This document shows positions 1 through 8,567 of a stretch of 64,000 nucleotides of DNA, piece after piece (position 1 is the stretch's first letter; each line of letters begins with the position of its first letter). The DNA is taken from assembly GCF_002733835.1 (NCBI RefSeq), contig NZ_NVWY01000002.1:148878-212877 (forward strand), written 5' to 3'. The position numbers and the translations under genes are program-made. This DNA comes from Alcanivorax sp. Lineage in GTDB: Bacteria > Pseudomonadota > Gammaproteobacteria > Pseudomonadales > Alcanivoracaceae. The notes beneath the pieces were generated by a model. The model was not told where the DNA came from. It did not search any database and saw only the letters and a list, made by a program, of their open reading frames with translations.

Positions 1-22
1 GAAAACCCGTTGCGCCTTTAGC

Positions 23-1033
23 TCAAATGCCTTTCGGCCAGGCACGGGCAATATCACCGATCAGACCCGGCCCCTGGTAGATCAAGCCACTGTAAATCTG
101 TACCAGGTCCGCACCCTGGCGCTGTTTTTCCAGCGCATCATCAGCACTATTGATGCCCCCCACGCCGATAATCGGGATACGACCATTAAGCGCATGGCGC
201 ATGGCAGCCAGCGCCCGGTTGGCAATGGGGGTTAACGGCGCACCACTGAGCCCACCCTGCTCCTCTCCATGCTTCAGGCCCTGCACGCCCTCGCGGGACA
301 AGGTGGTATTGCCCACGCACACACCGTCGATTCCGTGCTGCACAAAGGCTTCTGCCATCCCCTGCAGCTCTTCTTCGCTGTTATCCGGGGCAATCTTGAT
401 CACCAGCGGCACCCGGCGACGGTGCTCCTGGTCCAGGCGCGTCTGGGCTTCGCGCAACGTACCCAGCAGCTCATCCAGAGCCGCACCGTGCTGCAGGGTG
501 CGCAAACCCGGCGTATTGGGCGAGGACACATTGACCACCAGGTAGCTGGCATAGGCATGCACTTTCTGCTGGCAAATCAGGTAGTCCTGAACCGCATCTT
601 CCACCGGGGTATCCTTGTTCTTGCCAATGTTGATCCCCAGCACTCCTTTATAGCGGCTACGTTTCACCGCCCCTACCAGGTATTCCACGCCAAGATTATT
701 GAACCCCATCCGGTTGATCAGCGCCTGGGCCTGGGGAAGGCGGAACAGGCGCGGCTGAGGATTACCCAGTTGCGGACGTGGCGTGACAGTCCCCACTTCA
801 ATAAAGCCAAAACCCAGATCAGCCAGACCATCGATACAGTCACCGTTCTTGTCCAGCCCGGCAGCCAGGCCCACCGGGTTGGCAAACTCGATGCCCATGA
901 CTTCTTTCGGTGCCGCCGGCACCGCACCAGGCCACAGCTTGCCTGCTCGCTTGCGCAGCAATGCCAGCGTCAGCTCGTGAGAATGCTCTTCAGAGAGAGA
1001 GAACAGTAAAGGTCGTGCCAGGGAGTACAGCAT
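23..1033 (-). CDS. pyrD: Dihydroorotate dehydrogenase (quinone), class 2
   Basis: Oxidises dihydroorotate to orotate with FMN and passes electrons to the quinone pool at the inner membrane (pyrimidine synthesis). The 336-residue product has the usual class 2 length. Visible motifs are the FMN-site [11 protein letters not shown] near residues 55-65, the active-site loop [11 protein letters not shown] near 168-178 (catalytic Ser of class 2 enzymes) and the C-terminal phosphate-binding GVGGI. The open frame runs further upstream to 1216, but the start at 1033 ([10 protein letters not shown], an amphipathic membrane-association helix) matches family length, and a TATAAT box lies just upstream. 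It is monocistronic. Confidence is high. Confidence 0.97.
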   Translation of the reverse strand: MLYSLARPLLFSLSEEHSHELTLALLRKRAGKLWPGAVPAAPKEVMGIEFANPVGLAAGLDKNGDCIDGLADLGFGFIEVGTVTPRPQLGNPQPRLFRLPQAQALINRMGFNNLGVEYLVGAVKRSRYKGVLGINIGKNKDTPVEDAVQDYLICQQKVHAYASYLVVNVSSPNTPGLRTLQHGAALDELLGTLREAQTRLDQEHRRRVPLVIKIAPDNSEEELQGMAEAFVQHGIDGVCVGNTTLSREGVQGLKHGEEQGGLSGAPLTPIANRALAAMRHALNGRIPIIGVGGINSADDALEKQRQGADLVQIYSGLIYQGPGLIGDIARAWPKGI

Positions 1034-1063
1034 GAAAGAGCCCGATCGGTGGTAATCGGCGGC

Positions 1064-1092
1064 ATTATAGCCAACGGCTCCGGTGACTTCGA
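1064..1092 (-). promoter_or_regulatory. Candidate sigma70 promoter of pyrD
   Basis: On the minus strand a perfect TATAAT occupies 1069-1064. A weak -35 (TCGAAG) lies 17 bases upstream at 1092-1087. The box is about 30 bases before the chosen pyrD start, which also argues against the longer reading frame. Confidence 0.55.
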
Positions 1093-1223
1093 TGTTTTGT
1101 GTCCGACAGTGAAGCGAACGGTGAACCCATTGGAAAACCGGTCCACGCGCTATCCCCTCCCAACATCCGCTACGCGGGGCATGTTGCCTGCAGCGTGAAC
1201 CGTGTTGCAGCCGCAAAGCGGCA

Positions 1224-1250
1224 CAAAAAAAGCCCGGCAGAGCCGGGCTT
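1224..1250 (-). terminator. Rho-independent terminator after the MMPL gene
   Basis: On the minus strand the stem AAGCCCGGC / GCCGGGCTT is followed by a run of seven T. It lies about 30 bases past the stop of the RND/MMPL gene and closes the four-gene operon that starts near 8336. Confidence 0.9.
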
Positions 1251-1279
1251 GAACATAACTAACGAAATCAGCGCGCCAG

Positions 1280-3661
1280 TTAACTGCGTAGTTTGGCGCG
1301 GGCCGGGTCCGGCTTGAGCAGGAAGCGAGCCAGAGCCGGCAGAAGCCACAGGGCACCGATCATGTTCCACAGGAACATAAAGGTCAGCAGGATGCCCATG
1401 TCCGCCTGGAACTTGATGGAACTGAAGACCCAGAAGACAACACCCACCGCCAGGGTAATCCCGGTGAACGCCACCGCTTTACCTGTAGTTTTCAGGGTCT
1501 GCTTGTAGGCATCTTCCAGTTCCATACCCTGCTTCAGGTATTCAGACAGCTTGCTGTAGATATAAATGCCGTAATCCACACCGATACCTACACCCAAAGC
1601 GATCACCGGCAGAGTCGCGACTTTTACGCCGATACCCAGGTGAGCCATCAGTGCCTGACAGAGAATGGAGGTAAGCCCCAGCGGTACAATGATACAAATC
1701 ACCGCACGGAAAGAGCGGAAAGCGATCAGGATCAGTACCGACACCACCGCATAAACCAGAGCCAGCATCGGGTACTGGCTGGCGGCGATGGTTTGGTTGG
1801 TGGCCGCTTCCACGCCGGCGTTACCGGAGGCCAGCTTCAGCTCCATCACATCCTTGTTGTTACGAGCCTCGGCAAAGTCAGCCACTGCACCGGTAACACG
1901 CTCCAACGTTTCAGCCTTGTGATCGTCCAGGAACACATAAACCGGTGTCAGCGAGCAATCCAGGTTGTACAGGCTGTCCGGCATGAAACTCATGACGTTA
2001 TTCAGCGCATACTGGTCCCGGGAAATGGTCGCCCACTTCATGGACCCTTCATTCATGTTGGTCGAGATCAGCTTCGTCGCAGACGCGATGGTCGTCACGT
2101 CTTGCACCCCTTCCACATTGCGCAGGTTCCACGCCAGGTCATCCACGATTTGCATGGCCGCATAGGTGTTACAGGATTCCACCGGGGTCTTGCCCATAAC
2201 CACCAGTACGTCCGCACTCACTGAGTAATTGGATACCAGGAAGTTGACGTCATGGTTGTAGCGGTAGCGAGGTTTGGGCTCATAACCACGGGGGCAATCC
2301 ATGTCTTCACACGGGTCCGGCCACAATTCGGGCGCCCCTTTGTCCAGATCACCAATTTTCAGGTCCTGGCTCAGATAAATACCGGCACCGTAACCCGCCA
2401 CTGCCACAGCGATGGACAGCGCGGCCAGTGGGGTGCGAGTAAAGCGGGCAAACAATCCTGCCAACGGATGATCTTTTTTCTCCCCTGCCTGAATCTTGCG
2501 AACGGAAGCTCCGCTCACGCCCAGATAAGACAGTACCAGCGGCACCACCACCAGGTTGGAAATAATAATCACCGCCACACCAATACTGGCTGCCATGGCC
2601 AGCTCACGGATCACACCCACATCAATCATGTAGAGAGTGAGGAAGCCGATGGCATCCGACACCAGTGCCACCATGCCCGGCACACACAGCGCCTGGAAGG
2701 TAGAGCGTGCCGAATCCAGCGAGCTACGCCCTTCTGCGGCGTAGTTGGCCAGGGTGTTAACGATCTGAACACCGTGGGATACCGCAATGGCAAACACCAG
2801 GAACGGCACCAGCATGGAATAGGGATCGATGGTGAAGCCCAGGCTGCTGACAATGCCCAGCTGCCAGATAACGGCCACAAAGGAGCAGGCCGTCACGGTC
2901 AGTGCACTGCGCAGGCAGCGGGTATCGATTAACAGCAGAAGCGCGATCAGCCCCAGGGTGAAGAAGAAGAACATGGCCACTTCTTCCGCTGCCGCCATCA
3001 CGTCACCAGCTTTTTTTGCCAGGCCGACAATGTGAATGCGAACGTTCGGGTATTTATCCTGATACTTGCCGCGGATCTCTTCCAGCCGGGCGGACAGAAC
3101 CGGAATATCGACACCGTCATCGCCCAGCGCATCCAGCAAATAGGCGTGTACTACGCTGGACTGGAAGTTATCGGCGACCAGACGGCCCACCTGCCCGGAA
3201 CGCAGCACGTTGGTGCGCAGTTGTTCCAGCGAATCTTGCGAGCCATCGTAGCCTGCAGGAATCACTTCCCCGCCCTGAAAGCCCTGTTCGGTCACTTCGT
3301 TCCAGCGTACATTGCTGGTCCACAGTGAACGGATTTTGCTCGGATCAACGCCTTCCAGCGCGAACACTTCGTCAGTGATTTCTTTCAACGCATTGACATA
3401 GTCTTCGTTGAAAATGTCATCGCCTTGAGTTTCCGCAACAATCACGCGGACATCATTACCCAAGCTCAAGTCATTTTGGTGTTCGAGGAAGTTCTGAATA
3501 TAAGGATGATCCAGCGGAACCATCTTGCGGATATCGGTGTTCAGTTGGATCTTGCTAGCCTGGAACCCCAACAGCACGGTGGCTGCGATAAAGGCCAGCA
3601 GAATCAGGGGCCGAACAGCAAACAGCCCACTGGCAATACTTTTGGAAATACGACCTGACAT
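1280..3661 (-). CDS. RND superfamily (MMPL / HAE3-type) transporter
   Basis: Inner-membrane transporter of the MMPL/HAE3 branch of RND proteins, 793 residues. It shows the duplicated RND layout. A membrane helix at about 15-35 is followed by a periplasmic loop and then a block of five helices (about 230-380). A second helix (about 405-430) precedes another loop and a final block of helices (about 635-780). The second half carries the GVGIGVDYGIY segment typical of proton-relay helix 4. HAE3/MMPL proteins usually move lipids or other hydrophobic molecules rather than drugs, and no membrane-fusion protein or TolC gene is present. It lies 11 bases after the YCF48 gene, with AAGGGG as RBS, and is the last gene of the DUF1302-DUF1329-YCF48 operon. 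The substrate is unknown; lipid export is inference. Confidence 0.88.
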   Translation of the reverse strand: MSGRISKSIASGLFAVRPLILLAFIAATVLLGFQASKIQLNTDIRKMVPLDHPYIQNFLEHQNDLSLGNDVRVIVAETQGDDIFNEDYVNALKEITDEVFALEGVDPSKIRSLWTSNVRWNEVTEQGFQGGEVIPAGYDGSQDSLEQLRTNVLRSGQVGRLVADNFQSSVVHAYLLDALGDDGVDIPVLSARLEEIRGKYQDKYPNVRIHIVGLAKKAGDVMAAAEEVAMFFFFTLGLIALLLLIDTRCLRSALTVTACSFVAVIWQLGIVSSLGFTIDPYSMLVPFLVFAIAVSHGVQIVNTLANYAAEGRSSLDSARSTFQALCVPGMVALVSDAIGFLTLYMIDVGVIRELAMAASIGVAVIIISNLVVVPLVLSYLGVSGASVRKIQAGEKKDHPLAGLFARFTRTPLAALSIAVAVAGYGAGIYLSQDLKIGDLDKGAPELWPDPCEDMDCPRGYEPKPRYRYNHDVNFLVSNYSVSADVLVVMGKTPVESCNTYAAMQIVDDLAWNLRNVEGVQDVTTIASATKLISTNMNEGSMKWATISRDQYALNNVMSFMPDSLYNLDCSLTPVYVFLDDHKAETLERVTGAVADFAEARNNKDVMELKLASGNAGVEAATNQTIAASQYPMLALVYAVVSVLILIAFRSFRAVICIIVPLGLTSILCQALMAHLGIGVKVATLPVIALGVGIGVDYGIYIYSKLSEYLKQGMELEDAYKQTLKTTGKAVAFTGITLAVGVVFWVFSSIKFQADMGILLTFMFLWNMIGALWLLPALARFLLKPDPARAKLRS

Positions 3662-3672
3662 TGCTGAGCCCC

Positions 3673-4764
3673 TTATTTAACGTCTTCAATCACGCGCAAT
3701 CCACCCTGCCCGGCGACAAGAATGCCACCTGCATCACGGGGAAGAACTGCGGAGATAGAATCGCGATCCGGCAAGAACCGCAGGGAGAAAGATTGACCGC
3801 CATCATGGCTGGTAAGGATGCCACCGGCGTTAGTGACCAGTACCACGGTGCCATCCGCCAGTACCGTGCCATCGTTAACACCACGGCTCAGCTTTGAGGG
3901 GATTTTCACCCAACTGCGACCCCGATTGGCCGTCAACCACACATTGCCCTGCAGGCCGTAAGTGAGCGCTTTATAATCAGAGATCGCCGTCACCCCGAAC
4001 AGGGTGCCGCTGTAAGGGCTTTGCAGTTTTTCCCAGCTCATGCCTTTATCAGCTGAGTGGAACATCACGCCTTTTTCGCCCACCACGTAACGATCGTTTC
4101 CACCTTTGGCAGCGGCATAGTCATACAAATGCCAGCCATCACGGTTATCCAGACGATCCAGAGCTTTATTCCAGGTTTCACCACCATCGGTGGTTTGCAG
4201 GAAGTAGCCATATCCTCCCACAGCAACGGCACGATCACGGCTATCACAGAACACATCCAGCAACGGTGCACCGGAGGTATCTACCGGTGCCATGGCAGCA
4301 CTATCGCCATAGAGATCGTCGCCTTCATCACCGTAGGCATCATCACCATAGGGGTCGCCATAGAGATCATCCATGGCGTAGTCATCCAGCTCCTCCTCAA
4401 CCGGCGCCGCATCCTCCTCGCCGCTACCCAAGGGGTCACTGTACTGCACGGTCCAGGTTTCACCGCCATCATCACTGCCCAGTACCACCGCATCGTGGCC
4501 AACGGCCCAGCCATGGCGGGCATCAGCAAAACACACCGAGGTGAGCAGTACTTCAGATGGCGTTACCGCCTGCTTCCAGTGATCGCCTTGATCATCGGAA
4601 TAGAGAATTTTACCCCGGTCACCCACAGCAACGACCCGGCTATCCGCATAAGCGATATCCAGATAATTGTTAGCCGTGACCAGTGGAGCATCATTCGTAA
4701 CGAAATCTGCCTGCAGGGGCGCAGACAGCATGGCCGACAGAGCCATTAACACTGTTTTTTTCAT
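3673..4764 (-). CDS. YCF48-family beta-propeller periplasmic protein
   Basis: Secreted 363-residue protein with a short signal peptide (about 1-19, cut near LQADF). Repeated blades such as GWAVGHDAVVLGSDDGGETW near 90-110 and TTDGGETW near 190 are typical of the YCF48/BNR propeller of the photosystem II assembly factor Hcf136. In non-photosynthetic bacteria such proteins act as envelope assembly factors. Odd feature: a strongly acidic Asp/Tyr/Gly-rich insert at about residues 120-165 (repeats of the DDLYGDPYGDDAYG kind) breaks the propeller and could bind calcium. It sits between DUF1329 and the MMPL transporter and probably stabilises or couples the complex (inference). Confidence 0.85.
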   Translation of the reverse strand: MKKTVLMALSAMLSAPLQADFVTNDAPLVTANNYLDIAYADSRVVAVGDRGKILYSDDQGDHWKQAVTPSEVLLTSVCFADARHGWAVGHDAVVLGSDDGGETWTVQYSDPLGSGEEDAAPVEEELDDYAMDDLYGDPYGDDAYGDEGDDLYGDSAAMAPVDTSGAPLLDVFCDSRDRAVAVGGYGYFLQTTDGGETWNKALDRLDNRDGWHLYDYAAAKGGNDRYVVGEKGVMFHSADKGMSWEKLQSPYSGTLFGVTAISDYKALTYGLQGNVWLTANRGRSWVKIPSKLSRGVNDGTVLADGTVVLVTNAGGILTSHDGGQSFSLRFLPDRDSISAVLPRDAGGILVAGQGGLRVIEDVK

Positions 4765-4791
4765 TGTCCCTTACTCTTCCCGAGGGCCCCG

Positions 4792-4878
4792 TTCCAGGGC
4801 CGAGCACAAAACGACCGGGGGCCATGGGTGGCGTCCCGGTCGTTTTGCCTTGCCGGCTTCATTGAGCCGGCATTTTTT
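4792..4878. promoter_or_regulatory. Intercistronic double hairpin between DUF1329 and YCF48 genes
   Basis: Two stems lie in this 118-base intergenic space. One is GCCGGC-TTCATTGA-GCCGGC with a T-run on the plus-strand side (4852-4877). The other is a larger stem ACGACCGGG...CCCGGTCGT (about 4810-4845) that is followed by TTTT on the minus strand, the direction of transcription. It may act as a partial terminator or an mRNA-stabilising structure that lowers expression of the YCF48 and MMPL genes relative to the first two genes. Confidence 0.55.
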
Positions 4879-4882
4879 ATAA

Positions 4883-6289
4883 TTAACGACCGCGGCGACG
4901 TAGCGCTGCCGGGTGGAAATAACGATCGCCCGGTACCGGCTGGCTGTAATCCAGGATGGAAGACTCTTCGTTATCCAGGAACTGCACGTGGTAACGCTGA
5001 GCACGCAGGTCGTGGAAGGTATCCAGAGCCGTCCACTGGGTCGGCACTTCGTAGTAGTTCTTGATGTAAGCCAAGCTCACGCGCCACAGCTCGCCACGAC
5101 GGTCGTACTGGTCGATGGCGGCAATCTGCCAGGAATCCGCATCAATATAGAAACGACGCTTCTGGTAGATGTGTCGCTCACCTTCTTTCAGGTTTGCTTC
5201 CACCACCCAGACGCGATGCAGTTCCCAACGCTGGTAATCCGCATTGACGTGCCCTGGCTGCAGCAAGGTCTCGTACTTCACATCCGGGCTATCCAGCTTG
5301 TAGTTGTTGTACGGGATGAACATTTCCACTGGTTTCTCGCTAACCAGCTTCCAGTTGTACTTGTCCGGCGCACCGTTATACATATCGGTGTCGTCTGCCG
5401 TACGCAGGCCATCGGCCGCCGCAATCGGCGTGTCGTAAGCCAGGTTGGGTGCACGACGCACGCGACGCTGGCCGGCATTGTAGCCCCAAGCTTGGCGCGG
5501 CATTTTTTGTTGGTCCAGCATTTCGTGTACCAGTACCGCACCGCCAGCCAGACGTGCCGGCGCTTTGGTGAAGGACAGGTAGTAGAAAATGATGTTATCC
5601 AGGGAGTCAAAGTTGTACTTCGGATCGTAATAACGGAAATACACTTCCTGCTGTGAGGTAATCAGCGAGTAGGCACCGCTACGCTGAACGGCCACTTCTG
5701 ACGCACGACGCACCACGTACAGACCACGCCAGCGCAGAATGTGATTCCAGATTGCCTGCTTGGCTTTCTGCTCGTTAGTACCGCTCAGAATCGGGAATGG
5801 AATGCCGCCGAATGCATTGTCCACGCCGGTTTCACCCAGCTTGGCCTTGGTGGCGTTGCTTTTGGTGTTGTCGTACACCCATTGCGGCGCAGACGTAGAG
5901 CGGTGGCTCGGGTACACATTCAGCTTGAAGGTATCCGGGTAGGTTTTCAGCATGGCCTGCACACCGTCCGGCACCTTGTCCGCATACTGGGACACGTTCT
6001 GGGCGTTGATGGTGAAGGCGATTTTGTCAGACTTGTACGGGTCCGGGTGATGCTGGCCCGGACGAGTGTACTCCTTGGGGATATCCTTGCGCTGGATGCC
6101 GCCGGTGTAATCCGGGATACCCAGACCTGTAGAGGTAGCTTTGCCGTTGCCCTTGATCTGTGCACCGAAAGGCGTCAGGGATGTACCCAGTTTCGCCGCT
6201 TCCTGGCTGGAAACACCAGCGTGCACATTGGCCGCTACGCTCAGAGACAGTGCCAGTGCACCACCCATTGCGGTCAATTTCTTCAACAT
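4883..6289 (-). CDS. DUF1329 periplasmic protein (LolB-like fold family)
   Basis: 468-residue exported protein with a clear signal peptide (MLKKLTAMGGALALSLSVAANVHAG). The remainder matches the DUF1329 family, including the GIPDYTGGIQRKD segment, the FGGIPFPI motif near 165, and the C-terminal tract on output of rows of beta strands (RRFYIDADSWQIAAIDQYD). From memory the family is related to the lipoprotein-carrier LolA/LolB fold, which suggests binding of a lipid-like ligand in the periplasm. It lies 46 bases after the DUF1302 gene, with GGAGAG as RBS. The two genes are almost always neighbours in Pseudomonas and its relatives. The molecular role is not established. Confidence 0.9.
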   Translation of the reverse strand: MLKKLTAMGGALALSLSVAANVHAGVSSQEAAKLGTSLTPFGAQIKGNGKATSTGLGIPDYTGGIQRKDIPKEYTRPGQHHPDPYKSDKIAFTINAQNVSQYADKVPDGVQAMLKTYPDTFKLNVYPSHRSTSAPQWVYDNTKSNATKAKLGETGVDNAFGGIPFPILSGTNEQKAKQAIWNHILRWRGLYVVRRASEVAVQRSGAYSLITSQQEVYFRYYDPKYNFDSLDNIIFYYLSFTKAPARLAGGAVLVHEMLDQQKMPRQAWGYNAGQRRVRRAPNLAYDTPIAAADGLRTADDTDMYNGAPDKYNWKLVSEKPVEMFIPYNNYKLDSPDVKYETLLQPGHVNADYQRWELHRVWVVEANLKEGERHIYQKRRFYIDADSWQIAAIDQYDRRGELWRVSLAYIKNYYEVPTQWTALDTFHDLRAQRYHVQFLDNEESSILDYSQPVPGDRYFHPAALRRRGR

Positions 6290-6308
6290 GATTGCTCTCC
6301 GTTAAAAA

Positions 6309-6328
6309 CAGGCCGGCACGCCGGCCTG
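6309..6328 (-). terminator. Hairpin with T-run between DUF1302 and DUF1329 genes
   Basis: On the minus strand CAGGCCGGC-GT-GCCGGCCTG is followed by TTTTTA, inside the 46-base gap between two genes that otherwise look co-transcribed. It looks like an intrinsic terminator placed within an operon, that is, an attenuator or a 3' stabilising stem for the DUF1302 transcript. Confidence 0.65.
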
Positions 6329-6335
6329 GAACAAA

Positions 6336-8336
6336 TTAGAAAGAGTACTTAACAGAAACCGAAGCGTTGTTCCGGTCGGCCAGTTTGTTGGAATATTTGG
6401 CGCCCCAGAAGGTGGTACCAGACATGGCCACTTCCAGGTTGTTCAAGTACAGGAAACTCACACCCAGGGTGGCTGCTTTACGGTCTTCCATAAAGTTGCC
6501 GCCAATCGGAGAGTTACCTTCGACATCATGGGCAAAACGGATACTGGGGCTCATCGAAATACCGGCCATGACATTGCTGTAATCTGCTTTCAAGACTGCA
6601 CGGTAGCCCCAAGAGGTGGGGTCCAGACCATAATCATCAGTTTCATTCTTATCCGCAACACCATCACCATTGCCGTTCAAAATATCAGCTTCGCTACCCA
6701 GAATTGCAGCGGTAGAGTTGTAGTACTCACCAGATGTTTCAAGCCCTTCTACATGCTCAATGCCCAATTCCAACAAGGCAATCAAACCATCGGAGCCGAA
6801 AGTGGGACCAAAGTTGAAGATGCTAACCAAAGAACCGTTATAGCTTTCCACTTCGTCATAAAAATAGTACAGCTGTCCTTCGTCGACGAGTGTAGAGCCT
6901 TTAAGGCAGCTACCCCCTATCTCCGCACGCACACAATGGTTTGTCAGAGAATCAATTGTGGGTGCGGAATTTGCAGCAGCCCCTGCCAGGGCAGAAATCA
7001 GGTTATCCCCCACTTCGTTGATAATGGCTCTTTTCGGGCGGTAAGCCAGCTCGCCCGCCAGCGACATATTGCCAATGCTAGTGTTGAAGCTGGCACCAAA
7101 CATGTCCTGATCTTCAACATAGGCCATTTGGTATTCAGTGGTATCAATAGTATTAGCAATCCCTACCGGATTGCCTGCCCCACCAGTATTAATGTTATTT
7201 AGCCGAGCGCCTACGATCGGCGTTTTTGCATGGGTTCGGGTGTAATACAGAGCAAACTCAGTCCCGTTGAGGCCTTCAGCAAAATACCGGTAGGCCAGAC
7301 CGAATTGGCCACTATCGGAAGCTTCTTTATCACGAATGCGATCTACCGTTACCTGGGTCGCTTCATATTGATAGTCGCCGAATTGAGAGGTATAAGCAGC
7401 GAAAGCAGTCTCAAGACCAGGAGCACCAGCACTCAGAGCCACAACACGACCATCGATGATCACATTATCGGCACCCTTGCCCGGGAAGGCATCATGGGTG
7501 GAGAAGTAAGTACCCGTTGGCGCATCTTCCGAGTTCTTCCAGTCCAGCTGGTAGAACGCCTCAAGGGTGGAATTGAAAGTCAAGCCATAGGAGAAGTACA
7601 AGCTATTGAGGGGAAGCAAGGCCTCTTTGATTTCAGAACCCGGCAGACGCAAGGCATTCAGATCAAAATAGTTGGCAGTGTTAACACCATTCTGCATGAA
7701 CAGCGCCTCACCCCAGTTAATCACCTGCTGACCAAGACGTACGTTCAGGGGGCGATCGAACATATCGAAGTTACCCCACACATACGCATCCAGCAGACGC
7801 GCACGCTGGCCCGCATAGCGCTCGGCGTCACGGGTAAAATCATCACCCGTGCCATTGTTCGCATAATCCGAATAGGTGGCGTAACGGCTAAAACCATTGC
7901 CTGGGAAATACGGAGCAGACGCATTCAGAACACCACCGTCATGATTGCCACCCATGATCACCTGATCATAGAACGCCGTACCACGCAGGAACATGCCGTA
8001 CTTGCCCTGCCAGCTCAGATCCAGCTCCGGGGTGATTTTATACACCAGAGAGGCCAGGCCCGTATCGTAGTTATTATTGGCATCGTTCTTGTTGATCTGA
8101 GAACCGTAACCGGCCTTGGTCATGTCCACCACATCACCGGTGGCTGCCAACATGGAGTCTTGCCCTTCGGTCCGGAACAAGGCACCTACAGACAAGGTCG
8201 TATCCAGTCGCCCGGACCAGTCCGGGTTTTCAAAATCCAGTTGAACCGCTGAAGCAGGAAGGGACAGCCCGGTAAGGGCAGTGATGCTGGCGACAGCCAT
8301 CGCCAGCCTGGTTTTACGCAGGTGATTATTATTCAT
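6336..8336 (-). CDS. DUF1302 outer-membrane beta-barrel protein
   Basis: 666-residue protein with a signal peptide (about 1-30, ending near LPASAVQ). It continues with the DUF1302 hallmark (LDFENPDWSGRLDTTLSVGA), then WGEALFMQNGVNTANYF near 220, many alternating amphipathic strands, and a terminal aromatic residue (SVSVKYSF) typical of barrels recognised by the BAM complex. It is the first gene of the operon, with GGAGAG as RBS. Probable role: outer-membrane channel or receptor for a hydrophobic compound, working with DUF1329 and the MMPL transporter. The substrate is unknown. The 231 bases upstream are AT-rich and must hold the operon promoter, but no clear -10/-35 pair stands out. Confidence 0.9.
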   Translation of the reverse strand: MNNNHLRKTRLAMAVASITALTGLSLPASAVQLDFENPDWSGRLDTTLSVGALFRTEGQDSMLAATGDVVDMTKAGYGSQINKNDANNNYDTGLASLVYKITPELDLSWQGKYGMFLRGTAFYDQVIMGGNHDGGVLNASAPYFPGNGFSRYATYSDYANNGTGDDFTRDAERYAGQRARLLDAYVWGNFDMFDRPLNVRLGQQVINWGEALFMQNGVNTANYFDLNALRLPGSEIKEALLPLNSLYFSYGLTFNSTLEAFYQLDWKNSEDAPTGTYFSTHDAFPGKGADNVIIDGRVVALSAGAPGLETAFAAYTSQFGDYQYEATQVTVDRIRDKEASDSGQFGLAYRYFAEGLNGTEFALYYTRTHAKTPIVGARLNNINTGGAGNPVGIANTIDTTEYQMAYVEDQDMFGASFNTSIGNMSLAGELAYRPKRAIINEVGDNLISALAGAAANSAPTIDSLTNHCVRAEIGGSCLKGSTLVDEGQLYYFYDEVESYNGSLVSIFNFGPTFGSDGLIALLELGIEHVEGLETSGEYYNSTAAILGSEADILNGNGDGVADKNETDDYGLDPTSWGYRAVLKADYSNVMAGISMSPSIRFAHDVEGNSPIGGNFMEDRKAATLGVSFLYLNNLEVAMSGTTFWGAKYSNKLADRNNASVSVKYSF

Positions 8337-8567
8337 GTAGCTCTCCGAATTGCCATGCGCATGGCTTTATTGTTTTTTACTCGGGCAACAGCAGCTCCCA
8401 TTTGCAACAGGTCCCATCATTCTTCCTGATACAAACCACCGCCCGAGCTAATGCATAATTCTTACACATCACGAAAAAAAATAAATCCCCTGTGTACTCT
8501 ATTATTAACGACTAGCCGGTCATCCCGTTATTCGCCCCGTACAGCTCCATCAGGCGACTCCCGGAAA

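Noticed and set aside
269..1009. Long plus-strand open frame of 246 codons opposite pyrD
   Set aside because: It is the antisense shadow of pyrD, with His/Gln/Arg-rich composition and no recognisable domain.
4281..4544. Met- or His-rich short frames opposite the acidic YCF48 insert
   Set aside because: Low-complexity shadows of the GAT/GAC-rich acidic codons on the other strand.
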